NCBI GenBank assembly: GCA_017449285.1
Contig: JAFSJX010000064.1
Coordinates: 62,001-126,000, forward strand
Source: Treponema sp.
Lineage (GTDB): Bacteria; Spirochaetota; Spirochaetia; Treponematales; Treponemataceae
Direction: 5' to 3'
Length of the DNA stretch: 64,000 nt
The translations under genes were made by a program, and so were the position numbers. The stretch's first letter is position 1. The number at the start of each line of letters is the position of its first letter. Below are positions 57,098 through 64,000 of the stretch, piece after piece. The notes under the pieces were generated by a model, which was not told where the DNA came from, ran no database searches, and saw only the letters and a list, made by a program, of their open reading frames with translations.

Positions 57098-58702
57098 ATG
57101 AGCAAGTATATATTGGTAACGAGCGGCGTTTGTTCCAGTCTGGGCAAAGGCGTTGCGACCGCATCTATCGGAAGTCTTTTGGAGTGCAGCGGACTAAAAG
57201 TGGCGATGGTCAAATGTGACCCTTACATCAACATCGACGCTGGCACAATCAGTCCGTATCAGCAGGGCGAAGTCTATGTGACCGATGAGGGGGCGGAAAC
57301 CGATGCAGATTTGGGAACGTATTCCCGTTTTACCAATATCAGCGTGACCGGCGATAACTGCGTGACGATTGGCAAAGTGTACGAAGCCGTTATCCGCAAT
57401 GAGCGCGCGGGCAGATACAACGGACGCACCGTTCAGGTTATTCCGCACATTACCGATGAGATTAAGCGGCGAATAATGAATGCGGGCGCAAAAACCAATG
57501 CCGATGTGGTTATCGTGGAAATCGGCGGCACGGTGGGCGATATTGAGTCCATTCCGTTTTTGGAGGCGGTGCGCCAGTTCAGCCACGAGCAGGGCAAAGG
57601 AAACTGCATTAACCTGCATCTCACGTTAGTTCCTACGATTATTGGCGGCGAACTCAAGACGAAGCCTACCCAGCACAGCGTAAAACAGTTGCAGGAAACG
57701 GGAATCCAGCCGGATATTCTTCTGTGCCGTTGTGAGCGCACGATTGAAAATGATATGCGCAAAAAAATCGCACTGTTCTGCAATGTCTCGGTTGGTTCAG
57801 TGTTTACCTCAACCGATATAGAAAAGTCAATCTATGAGCTTCCCGTTCTTTTCCACAAGCAGGGAATAGACAAGGCGATTCTGGAAAAACTTGGTTTTGG
57901 AAACAAACGCACGAGTATCAAAATATGGACTGACTTTCTGGAAAAATTACAGCATCCCTCAAAGAAAGTCATCATCGCAATGGTGGGCAAAAAAGACTAT
58001 CTTGACAATTGCTATAAAAGCGTGCAGGAGAGCCTGTTCCATGCGGCAATCACCACGTATGACGCGGAACTGGAAATCAGAAAAATTGACGCGGAGATGC
58101 TTGAATCATGCACGGACATAACGCCGTATTTTGCCGCCGTAAATGCGATTGTCATTCCGGGGAACTATGGTCAGCGCGGATTCTTGGGGCTTCTTTCTAC
58201 CGTGCGCTATGCCCGCGAGCATACTATCCCTTATCTTGGCATTGATTTGGGAATGCAGCTTATGGCAATTGAAACTGCCCGCTCTCTTTTGGACTGGAAA
58301 GATGCTGATTCCACGGAATTCATGCAGCATTGTGAGCATCCCGTTATCAGTCTTCCCGAGGAGCAGTCCGGCTCTGTTGCGGCAGGTGTGGTCAAATTGG
58401 GCGCATCTCCCGTGAACCTTGCGGAAGGAACAAAACTCCGCGAAATTTACGGCGTTCCCACTATCAAAGAACGGCATCGCTCAAAATACACGTTCGACCG
58501 ACGCTACACCGCTGATATGGCATCTCAGAATCTTGTTATTTCTGCGGTTGCGGCGGACGACAATCAGGCGGAAGCATTTGAATGGAAAAATCATCCATGG
58601 GGAATCGGCGTACAGTTCCATCCTGAATTTACCTCCCGCCCGGTCAAACCCCAGCCGTTGTTCAATTCTTTTATAGGAGCTGCGCTGAAGGGCAAAAAAT
58701 GA
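57098..58702 (+). CDS. pyrG: CTP synthase with glutaminase Cys replaced by Asp
   Basis: 534 aa. The synthetase domain is intact: TSGVCSSLGKGVATASIG P-loop (8-25), KCDPYINIDAGT, EIGGTVGDIES and GELKTKPTQHSV. The C-terminal class-I glutaminase domain keeps the FHPE His508/Glu510 pair, but the nucleophile elbow is LGIDLGMQ: Asp383 (GAT, 58244-58246) where the family has Cys (GICLGMQ). The oxyanion loop is PGNYGQRG instead of PGGFGxRG. Glutamine hydrolysis should be lost, leaving ammonia as nitrogen source. ATGA overlap with lptC. Confidence 0.95.
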   Translation: MSKYILVTSGVCSSLGKGVATASIGSLLECSGLKVAMVKCDPYINIDAGTISPYQQGEVYVTDEGAETDADLGTYSRFTNISVTGDNCVTIGKVYEAVIRNERAGRYNGRTVQVIPHITDEIKRRIMNAGAKTNADVVIVEIGGTVGDIESIPFLEAVRQFSHEQGKGNCINLHLTLVPTIIGGELKTKPTQHSVKQLQETGIQPDILLCRCERTIENDMRKKIALFCNVSVGSVFTSTDIEKSIYELPVLFHKQGIDKAILEKLGFGNKRTSIKIWTDFLEKLQHPSKKVIIAMVGKKDYLDNCYKSVQESLFHAAITTYDAELEIRKIDAEMLESCTDITPYFAAVNAIVIPGNYGQRGFLGLLSTVRYAREHTIPYLGIDLGMQLMAIETARSLLDWKDADSTEFMQHCEHPVISLPEEQSGSVAAGVVKLGASPVNLAEGTKLREIYGVPTIKERHRSKYTFDRRYTADMASQNLVISAVAADDNQAEAFEWKNHPWGIGVQFHPEFTSRPVKPQPLFNSFIGAALKGKK

Positions 58703-59286
58703 AGTGGATTGCCTGTGCTTTTGTAATCGGAATACTCTCTGCCTGTTCGCTTGACTACGGAAAATCAGTGAGCGTGGAAGACATAATTCCCGAATTCAGA
58801 TTTGCCGACGCGCATTTTTCCCGTTATGAGGACAACAAACCTACGATGGAAGTGAATGCAAAAAGAATCGAGCAGTACAAAAGTGATGGATCTTCGTATG
58901 TGCAGGGCGCGAGTTTCAAAACCTACGACACTGACGGCAAAATTGATACCGAAGGCTTCTGCGAATTGCTGGCGGCGGACACGAAAAATGAAAAATACAC
59001 GATGTTCTCCAATATTTATGTGTATATGCATTCACAGGACTTAAAAATTCGTGCGGAGACATTACGCTTTGATGGCAAGAGTGAGCAGTTGACCAGCCGA
59101 CAAGATGAATCAGTCATCATCGAAAAAAAAGATACGGTTATCACGGGCAGAGGGTTTAGTGCCAGCGGCGTAAGCAAATCGTTTTATTTTGAAGATTCCG
59201 TGGGCGGAACCGTTACGACTACTGACGCGCAGGAAACAGAGCCCCTTGCAGACGAATCTCAAGAAAGCATCGGGGGAAGCCAATGA
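58699..59286 (+). CDS. lptC: LptC-like lipoprotein of the LPS-type export machinery
   Basis: 195 aa. Signal sequence ending in a lipobox, LSAC (Cys16), instead of the usual transmembrane anchor. The body follows LptC: strands such as PEFRFADAHFSRYEDNKPTMEVNAKRIEQY, GASFKTYDTDGKI, LAADTKNEKYTMFSNIYVYMHSQDLKIRAETLRFD. LptC receives glycolipid from LptB2FG and passes it to LptA. AGGG precedes ATG; 4-nt overlaps with pyrG and lptA. Confidence 0.85.
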   Translation: MKWIACAFVIGILSACSLDYGKSVSVEDIIPEFRFADAHFSRYEDNKPTMEVNAKRIEQYKSDGSSYVQGASFKTYDTDGKIDTEGFCELLAADTKNEKYTMFSNIYVYMHSQDLKIRAETLRFDGKSEQLTSRQDESVIIEKKDTVITGRGFSASGVSKSFYFEDSVGGTVTTTDAQETEPLADESQESIGGSQ

Positions 59287-60104
59287 AACGCGCCCTGTTC
59301 TTTTTCCTTGCCGTTTTTTTTCTTATTCCGCTCTGTGCTGAAAAAATCACATTCAAGGCAGATTCGTTGCGTGGCACGGCGGGAAACAATTCCGATTCCA
59401 CCAAAATGACCGGAAATGCTTTTGTCAAAACGGAAACGATGGAAATTTCTGCGGACGAAATTGAACTTTCTGGCGAAAATTACCGCTACATCACGGCAGA
59501 CGGTACGGTAACGGGCAAAAATACCGAAAGCAAAATGGAATTTACCTGCGGAAGAATGCGCTACGACCGTCAGACCAAAATTGCTTTGCTGGAAGATGCG
59601 GTTCATCTGGTTGACACTGCAAACAACGTGACTGCTGACGCACAGATTATCGACTACAATCAGACTACCGAAATCGCAGTCATGCAAATCGGCATCACTC
59701 TCAAACAAAAAGACAACACTTGTACGTCCGCCTATGCCGTCTACCGCAAAAATGACAAAATGCTTGACATGAGCGGAAATCCCAAAATCGTGCAAGGAGA
59801 AGACACCTTCCGCGCGCAGGAAATTACGCTGAACCTTGACACACAGGAAATCACGCTTGATGGCAGGGTAAGCGGAACGGTAACAGACAGCAAGAAAAAG
59901 GAAGAGCCGAAAAAAGACGCGGCGAACCCAACGGACGCAAAAACAGATGACGGACAAAAAGAGCAGAAAAAATCAACCGCGGACGGAACTGCAAAATCTG
60001 ATGCCGCACAAAACGCTTCGAACGACGCATCAAAATTACCCGAAACACCGTCCGCCGAAACCAAATCCGCTTCCACCGTCACGGGAGACAAAAATGGAAA
60101 CTGA
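59283..60104 (+). CDS. lptA: LptA/OstA-like periplasmic protein
   Basis: 273 aa. Signal peptide (to ~19, LCAEKITF), then the OstA_N beta-jellyroll repeated strands: [86 protein letters not shown]. The C-terminal ~70 residues are Lys/Asp/Ser-rich low complexity, absent from typical LptA. GGGGGA precedes the ATG. It should form the periplasmic bridge between LptC and an outer-membrane partner. Confidence 0.88.
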   Translation: MKRALFFFLAVFFLIPLCAEKITFKADSLRGTAGNNSDSTKMTGNAFVKTETMEISADEIELSGENYRYITADGTVTGKNTESKMEFTCGRMRYDRQTKIALLEDAVHLVDTANNVTADAQIIDYNQTTEIAVMQIGITLKQKDNTCTSAYAVYRKNDKMLDMSGNPKIVQGEDTFRAQEITLNLDTQEITLDGRVSGTVTDSKKKEEPKKDAANPTDAKTDDGQKEQKKSTADGTAKSDAAQNASNDASKLPETPSAETKSASTVTGDKNGN

Positions 60105-60996
60105 CGAAATCGAGATGGACAAAAATATAGAAGAAACTGACGCGCAAATCGATTCGGAGTTCCCCATCAAGCAGCCAGACGATACGCCTGCTGATGAAAC
60201 TGCGCCAGACAGCGCAAAAATATCAGAAGAATCTGCGTCATCTGCGGATAACTCACCCGAAGAAGAAAACCGCCACACGCTCCGGGCAAGCAGTCTTTAC
60301 AAATCGTTCGGAAAGAAAAAAGTCGTGCAGGGCGTGGATTTTTCGATGACCACAGGCGAAGTGCTGGGCTTACTCGGGCCGAACGGCGCAGGAAAGACGA
60401 CCACATTCTACATGATTGTCGGTTTTCATAAGCCCACCAACGGCGAAATCTTCCTTGACGACCACCGCTTGACCCCGCTTCCCATGTACAAGCGCGCCCG
60501 TCTGGGGATTTCCTATCTGCCTCAGGAGCCAAGCGTATTCAGAAAACTTACTGTGGAAGAAAATATCTGGTCAATTCTGGAGACCCGCCGCGATTTAAGC
60601 AGGGCAGAAAAAAAACAGCGTCTTGAAGAACTGATTGAAGAATTTTCAATTGGCAGAATCCGAAAGCAGCCCGCGTTCACGCTGAGCGGCGGTGAACGCC
60701 GTCGTACCGAAATAGCACGTTCCCTTGCCATTGAGCCAAAATTTTTGCTTTTGGACGAACCTTTTGCGGGCATTGACCCCATTGCCGTCGCCGACATCAA
60801 GGGCATGATAAAATTGCTTGCCAAGCGCGGCATCGGCATTCTGATTACCGACCACAACGTGCGCGACACTCTGGAAATCACCGACCGCGCCATCATCATC
60901 AGCACTGGTCAGATTATGATTCAAGGCAGCAAAGAGGAGATTCTGCAAAGCGAAGTGGCGCGTGAGATTTACTTGGGAAAAGATTTCAGCATGTAG
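60094..60996 (+). CDS. lptB: LptB-like ABC ATPase with acidic N-terminal extension
   Basis: 300 aa from ATG 60094. The ATPase core begins near residue 62 ([21 protein letters not shown]): Walker [11 protein letters not shown]-loop [18 protein letters not shown], signature LSGGERRR, Walker [16 protein letters not shown] and TDHNVRDTL, all LptB-typical. The first ~60 residues are Asp/Glu/Ser-rich and not part of the family. The start overlaps lptA by 11 nt. A G9 tract directly follows the stop. Confidence 0.93.
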   Translation: METDEIEMDKNIEETDAQIDSEFPIKQPDDTPADETAPDSAKISEESASSADNSPEEENRHTLRASSLYKSFGKKKVVQGVDFSMTTGEVLGLLGPNGAGKTTTFYMIVGFHKPTNGEIFLDDHRLTPLPMYKRARLGISYLPQEPSVFRKLTVEENIWSILETRRDLSRAEKKQRLEELIEEFSIGRIRKQPAFTLSGGERRRTEIARSLAIEPKFLLLDEPFAGIDPIAVADIKGMIKLLAKRGIGILITDHNVRDTLEITDRAIIISTGQIMIQGSKEEILQSEVAREIYLGKDFSM

Positions 60997-61016
60997 GGGG
61001 GGGGCGAGACTGTCTC

Positions 61017-61982
61017 CTACTTCGTAACGTCAATCGTCGCAAATGCCGTATGCTCTCCGTACCGTGCGAACGCAAAAAACATACCTTTTGCCATGCAGAG
61101 AAATTCACCTTTTTCATCCGTGAGTTCTGCCGCCCGCAGTCTGGACTCATTCCTTGCGCAAAACACTTCCCATTCCGAAGTCTCGGTTATATCCTTGTCA
61201 CCAAGCCATGCGGACAGTTTGACCCGCCGCCCCGGTCTGAATACCACACCTTCGGGAATCTGTATGCGCATCGGGGGCGGCTCATCGCGTATCGTCACCG
61301 TCCTAAAAACCGTGTCATCGTTGCGCATGGTAACAATATGCGTCGTTATGCCCAGAGTCTTGCAAAAAAGCGCGTTCGAGTTTTTGCTCTCCGTGTTGAA
61401 GATATAAACAAGGGGCGGCTCTTCCGGATGTTTTGTATAGTACGTCATGACTTCATTGGTCACATTTTTTCCGTCATAGGTAATCGTAAAATCAATTTTG
61501 TCGCCCTGCAAAAATTCCCGCGGCTCTGGAAGCAGAATCTGCAAACCGCTTTCCCTGTTTGCGCTCTGGATTTTAAACGTCCGCTTGACCGTGACCGACT
61601 GGCACGTTACCCGCACCGTCACCTTTTTTGGCACACGGCAGAATCCCGCGTTGTACAAGCCCTGCTTTTTGTAGATGTAGTAAAATTCAAGCACATCCGT
61701 GTCGCTGGACTCCCATTCGAGTTTCTCCGCAATCCGCTTTCCGTCATAATACAGACCGAACCAAACCACCCGCTCCGCAACCAGCGTTTTTTCCGTAGGG
61801 ATTATTTTGAGATGCGATTTTTTCAGCTTTGCGGGCAGTTCGGTCAAAATCGGAACGTCGTCACTGAGCGGAATACAGTCGATTTCCGTGCGGTTGCAAG
61901 CGGCAAGAAGCAGGGGGAGGAGAAAGATGATAAGCCGCACCAATGGCACGGGGCGATTTCGTTTTTTCGTGCAGATGGTCAT
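61017..61982 (-). CDS. hypothetical lipoprotein with Ig-like repeats
   Basis: 321 aa. Basic N-terminus, hydrophobic segment and lipobox LAAC (Cys29). The mature protein seems to contain three beta-sandwich modules of ~90 residues with related openings (AERVVWFGLYYDGKRIAEKLEWESSD; QGDKIDFTITYDGKNVTNEV; PGRRVKLSAWLGDKDITETSEWEV), like bacterial Ig-like domains. Unknown function. Convergent with lptB, 20-nt gap. Confidence 0.75.
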   Translation of the reverse strand: MTICTKKRNRPVPLVRLIIFLLPLLLAACNRTEIDCIPLSDDVPILTELPAKLKKSHLKIIPTEKTLVAERVVWFGLYYDGKRIAEKLEWESSDTDVLEFYYIYKKQGLYNAGFCRVPKKVTVRVTCQSVTVKRTFKIQSANRESGLQILLPEPREFLQGDKIDFTITYDGKNVTNEVMTYYTKHPEEPPLVYIFNTESKNSNALFCKTLGITTHIVTMRNDDTVFRTVTIRDEPPPMRIQIPEGVVFRPGRRVKLSAWLGDKDITETSEWEVFCARNESRLRAAELTDEKGEFLCMAKGMFFAFARYGEHTAFATIDVTK

Positions 61983-62057
61983 GAGAATCTCCTTGTTAGT
62001 ATAGCATACGACGGAGGATTGCGCAAATAATTTCCCAGCAATTATCCATCACTCCCC

Positions 62058-62086
62058 TATACAAATTAACGCTTGTATGATACAAT
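62058..62086 (+). promoter_or_regulatory. promoter with internal inverted repeat for the GNAT pair
   Basis: TATACA (62058-62063), a 17-nt spacer and extended -10 TGA-TACAAT (62081-62086). ATACAA (62059-62064) and TTGTAT (62073-62078) form an exact inverted repeat across the -35/spacer, a natural place for autorepression. Confidence 0.55.
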
Positions 62087-62116
62087 AAGATGACTACCAC
62101 AAATCGGAGGCACGCT

Positions 62117-62323
62117 ATGGCAACATCAAGCATTTTTACCAATGTACACATCACCACCAAAGAAGGCGCGGAAAAATTTGCCCGTGCGCTGGAACTTGCC
62201 GAGCAGGACGGCTTGTGGAAGCCCGATCCGAATGTGCAGGTGCATATGCTCACGAAAGACGAAATTCGGGCAAGGTTCGAGCGAAAATTTGGCAAACTTA
62301 CACCTGCGGAGGAAAACGCATGA
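62117..62323 (+). CDS. small protein paired with a GNAT enzyme (antitoxin-like)
   Basis: 68 aa from ATG 62117 with GGAGG upstream. It begins MATSSIFTNVHITTKEGAEK, a start I recall from small proteins encoded just before GNAT acetyltransferases in Firmicutes. There is one beta segment, then helices; no ribbon-helix-helix is evident. Its stop overlaps the next start (ATGA). The layout of a small first gene, an overlapping second gene and an operator-like palindrome resembles type II toxin-antitoxin modules. Function inferred from context only. Confidence 0.65.
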   Translation: MATSSIFTNVHITTKEGAEKFARALELAEQDGLWKPDPNVQVHMLTKDEIRARFERKFGKLTPAEENA

Positions 62324-62904
62324 AGCCATACGAAACCGTAAATATCCTCGATATGATGGAGTCGATGGGCGAACTGTATGTGCAAAAACTGATTGACGGT
62401 TTTTCCTGTCCTCGTAATGCAGAGATTGATTATTTTTTGCACCATAACGCCATTGCATTTGCCAAGCGTAAGCAATGCATTACATATTTCGTCATTGATG
62501 CCGCAGGTGATTTGGTCGCCTATTACGCGCTCACCCACAAGGCAGTCGAAATCAACGCAAGCCATCTCTCCAACACCGTGAGCAAAGGGCTTTTCCGCCA
62601 CGCCGAACAGAGCGCGGACACGGGAATTTTCAACGCATCGGCATTCTTGATCGCGCAGTTCGGAAAAAACGGCTCGTATGCGGGCGGCTTGCAATTCACT
62701 GGCTCGGAACTGATGAACTGCGTACTTTCTTCGCTCTGTGCCGCACAGCATTTGGTCGGCGGCGGTATCGTCTACCTTGAATGTGAGGACAGCCCCAAAC
62801 TGATTGCATTTTACACCAGCGACAAAAACCGTTTCCGCGAATTCGGTACGCGCGAGGCAAAATCTGAGAATATCACGTATCGGCAGTTTCTTCGCTTGTT
62901 CTAG
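62320..62904 (+). CDS. GNAT-like acetyltransferase (toxin-like partner)
   Basis: 194 aa from ATG 62320 (GCGGAGGAAA upstream). The GNAT fold shows in CITYFVIDAAGDLVAYYALTHKAVEI (strands 2-4), SAFLIAQFGKN before the acetyl-CoA loop, and GGGIVYLECEDSPKLIAFYT (strand 5 and helix 4). The canonical Q/RxxGxG loop is replaced by FGKNGSYAGGLQFTG. TacT/AtaT toxins of this fold acetylate aminoacyl-tRNA; whether this one does is unknown. Confidence 0.72.
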   Translation: MKPYETVNILDMMESMGELYVQKLIDGFSCPRNAEIDYFLHHNAIAFAKRKQCITYFVIDAAGDLVAYYALTHKAVEINASHLSNTVSKGLFRHAEQSADTGIFNASAFLIAQFGKNGSYAGGLQFTGSELMNCVLSSLCAAQHLVGGGIVYLECEDSPKLIAFYTSDKNRFREFGTREAKSENITYRQFLRLF

Positions 62905-62915
62905 CATATTCTGTC

Positions 62916-64000
62916 CTAATTTCCCACGAGCGGGAAGTCTTGTTTGCGCAAATCTTTCATAGGCACTTGCTCATAGCCCCATTTTTGATACGAAAGTTCT
63001 GGCACTAGCTCTTCAATATAACTGGCAAGTTCATTTAGCGTGATATATCCGTCTTTATTGCGATCGGCTTTGCCGGAAAGTGCATCCAAAAGCACATAAG
63101 TAAAGATTCCATGCCCTTCGTAGCCTTCCATTGCGCTTTGCTCCTCGCTCGCCGCGGTAAGCACTGCCTGACCAGTCGCGTGGACAAGTCTTTCAAGGGC
63201 ACTCTTTTCCGCAAACCCGCGTGCGGCAGAATCATTTGTAAACGCACCAGAATTGCAAGTGTCGAGCATAATGAGCGATTTTTGCGCTTGTATGCCAGAC
63301 ATATAGCCTAAAATATCGTTCTTAGAAATTCCCTGCGCAAAAAGTGCATCAGAATCAGTGTAGCGAAAATTGGACGGAATAAAGTAATAATCGCCCGTTT
63401 TGTTGCTTATCGTTCCATGCCCCGAGATAAAAAGTACAAAAACATCATCTGCACAGACTTTTGGTGAAAGTTCTTTGAACTTTGCCGTAAGACTTTCCTT
63501 TGTTACATCGCCGTCAAAGAGCGTTTCAGCATTCACGCTCTGATAGAGATTGCCTTTCGCGCTCTTAAAAGACTCCGCAATTGAAACCGCATCGGGAACG
63601 GCGTAATTGAGCCATAGCGAGCGGTCGCGGTATTTGTTCACGCCCACGGAAAGAACATAGAGGTTCGGTTTTGCAGTGCTGCCATTCCAAGAGATTTTTG
63701 CGACGGCATGACGACTTTCGATTTTTCCCGCGGCATTGGTGGCGTATGCTTCAAGCGTGTTCTCGCCGTTTTGGAGCGTGAGAAGATGACTAAAATTCAT
63801 CCGATTTTCGTTTGATTGAGTCAAAGCGGTCGTTTCCCCGCCGACAAATTCAAATTTGCGCGAACCGTCCGCAAGTTGAATAACCTTATCGTTCAGTTTA
63901 AGATACACCGAACCGACACCGCCGCCTGCGTCCTGTACGGAAAAGTTCACGGTGATGTCGCGGCTGCTTGATGATGCGGGCGGATTGACGAACTGCACGA
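62916..64000 (-). CDS. caspase-family (C14) protease, partial (5' end outside window)
   Basis: The frame is open to the window edge; ~361 residues are visible. The first ~100 are Ig-like strands (ITVNFSVQDAGGGVGSVYLKLND). The caspase p20-like domain runs from NLYVLSVGVNKYRDRSLWLNYAVPDAVSIAE to the catalytic His in FVLFISGHGTIS and Cys in LIMLDTCNSGAF. Near the C-terminus, DRNKDGYITLNE matches the 12-residue EF-hand calcium loop. The usual upstream part in such proteins (often WD40 or other sensor repeats) lies outside the window. Confidence 0.88.
   Translation of the reverse strand, partial: VQFVNPPASSSSRDITVNFSVQDAGGGVGSVYLKLNDKVIQLADGSRKFEFVGGETTALTQSNENRMNFSHLLTLQNGENTLEAYATNAAGKIESRHAVAKISWNGSTAKPNLYVLSVGVNKYRDRSLWLNYAVPDAVSIAESFKSAKGNLYQSVNAETLFDGDVTKESLTAKFKELSPKVCADDVFVLFISGHGTISNKTGDYYFIPSNFRYTDSDALFAQGISKNDILGYMSGIQAQKSLIMLDTCNSGAFTNDSAARGFAEKSALERLVHATGQAVLTAASEEQSAMEGYEGHGIFTYVLLDALSGKADRNKDGYITLNELASYIEELVPELSYQKWGYEQVPMKDLRKQDFPLVGN

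Noticed and set aside
60997..61005. G9 tract as a phase-variation switch
   Set aside because: It lies after the lptB stop codon and before the end of a convergent gene, so slippage would change neither product nor a promoter spacer; at most it affects mRNA 3' ends.
1..64000. tRNA or rRNA genes and insertion sequences
   Set aside because: Gaps were read for cloverleaf-like arms, GTTCRA-type T-loops, rRNA cores and transposase motifs; none was found.

Overview
The window reads as a chromosomal segment of a treponeme (Spirochaetota), probably a host-associated Treponema. The reasons are the mitochondrial/spirochete-type EF-G, an HPr and HPr-kinase pair with no sugar PTS genes nearby, many small lipoproteins with loose spirochete lipoboxes (FASC, LASC, LSAC), and many MCP/STAS/PilZ-type signalling genes. 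Gene density is high, both strands are used, and genes lie in short tightly overlapping operons. No rRNA, tRNA, CRISPR array, transposase or phage gene was seen.

Layout. 1-495: 3' end of transketolase. 766-2414: a COG2865-type (AlbA_2 / Schlafen AAA_4-like) regulator, split by a -1 frameshift at a slippery heptamer and carrying a long in-frame DPIN-type repeat. 2546-4680: MinD/ParA-like ATPase and lgt. 4691-6715 (minus): FIST sensory protein and cytoplasmic chemoreceptor. 6817-11032: Ctp peptidase, rsmE, a WecG/TagA glycosyltransferase and a degenerate sigma-54 activator. 11029-13238: trmJ-like methylase, SDR, STAS/zinc-ribbon protein. 13694-17312: two membrane proteins resembling an LptF/LptG pair, plus a DjlA-like J protein. 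17274-20958 (minus): murA, pepT and an M20D amidohydrolase. 21109-25313: operon of glutathionyl-hydroquinone-reductase-like protein, polar amino-acid ABC importer and GNAT acetyltransferase. 25395-31671: uvrC, a LamG/FnIII surface protein and a large TPR protein. 31668-36469 (minus): M24 peptidase and dnaE, preceded by a repeat/hairpin leader. 36945-40970: two lipoproteins, fhs and a membrane protein. 40976-45588 (minus): two pseudo-receiver/PilZ-like paralogues, a RecA-fold ATPase and fusA. 45725-51933 (minus): beta-barrel-like protein, SPOR protein, coaE, polA. 52018-54057: small barrel-like protein and a RACo-type ATPase. 54064-56989 (minus): hprK-ptsH-lexA-holA. 57098-60996: pyrG-lptC-lptA-lptB. 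61017-64000: a lipoprotein, a toxin-antitoxin-like GNAT pair and a partial caspase-family protease.

How it fits together. Replication and repair (dnaE, polA, holA, uvrC, lexA), envelope biogenesis (lgt, murA, lptCAB and the LptF/G-like pair, glycosyltransferase, SPOR) and signalling dominate. The points most worth following are these: a CTP synthase whose glutaminase nucleophile Cys is Asp; an enhancer-binding protein with a Glu in place of the phospho-Asp, a GAFTDA loop and no DNA-binding domain; the slippery-site regulator with its tandem repeat; the LptF/G-like pair with an enlarged periplasmic domain; and a repeated promoter arrangement in which the -10 box ends only 5-8 nt before the start codon, implying leaderless mRNAs. 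All functional calls come from reading the sequence and recalling protein families; no database search was run.
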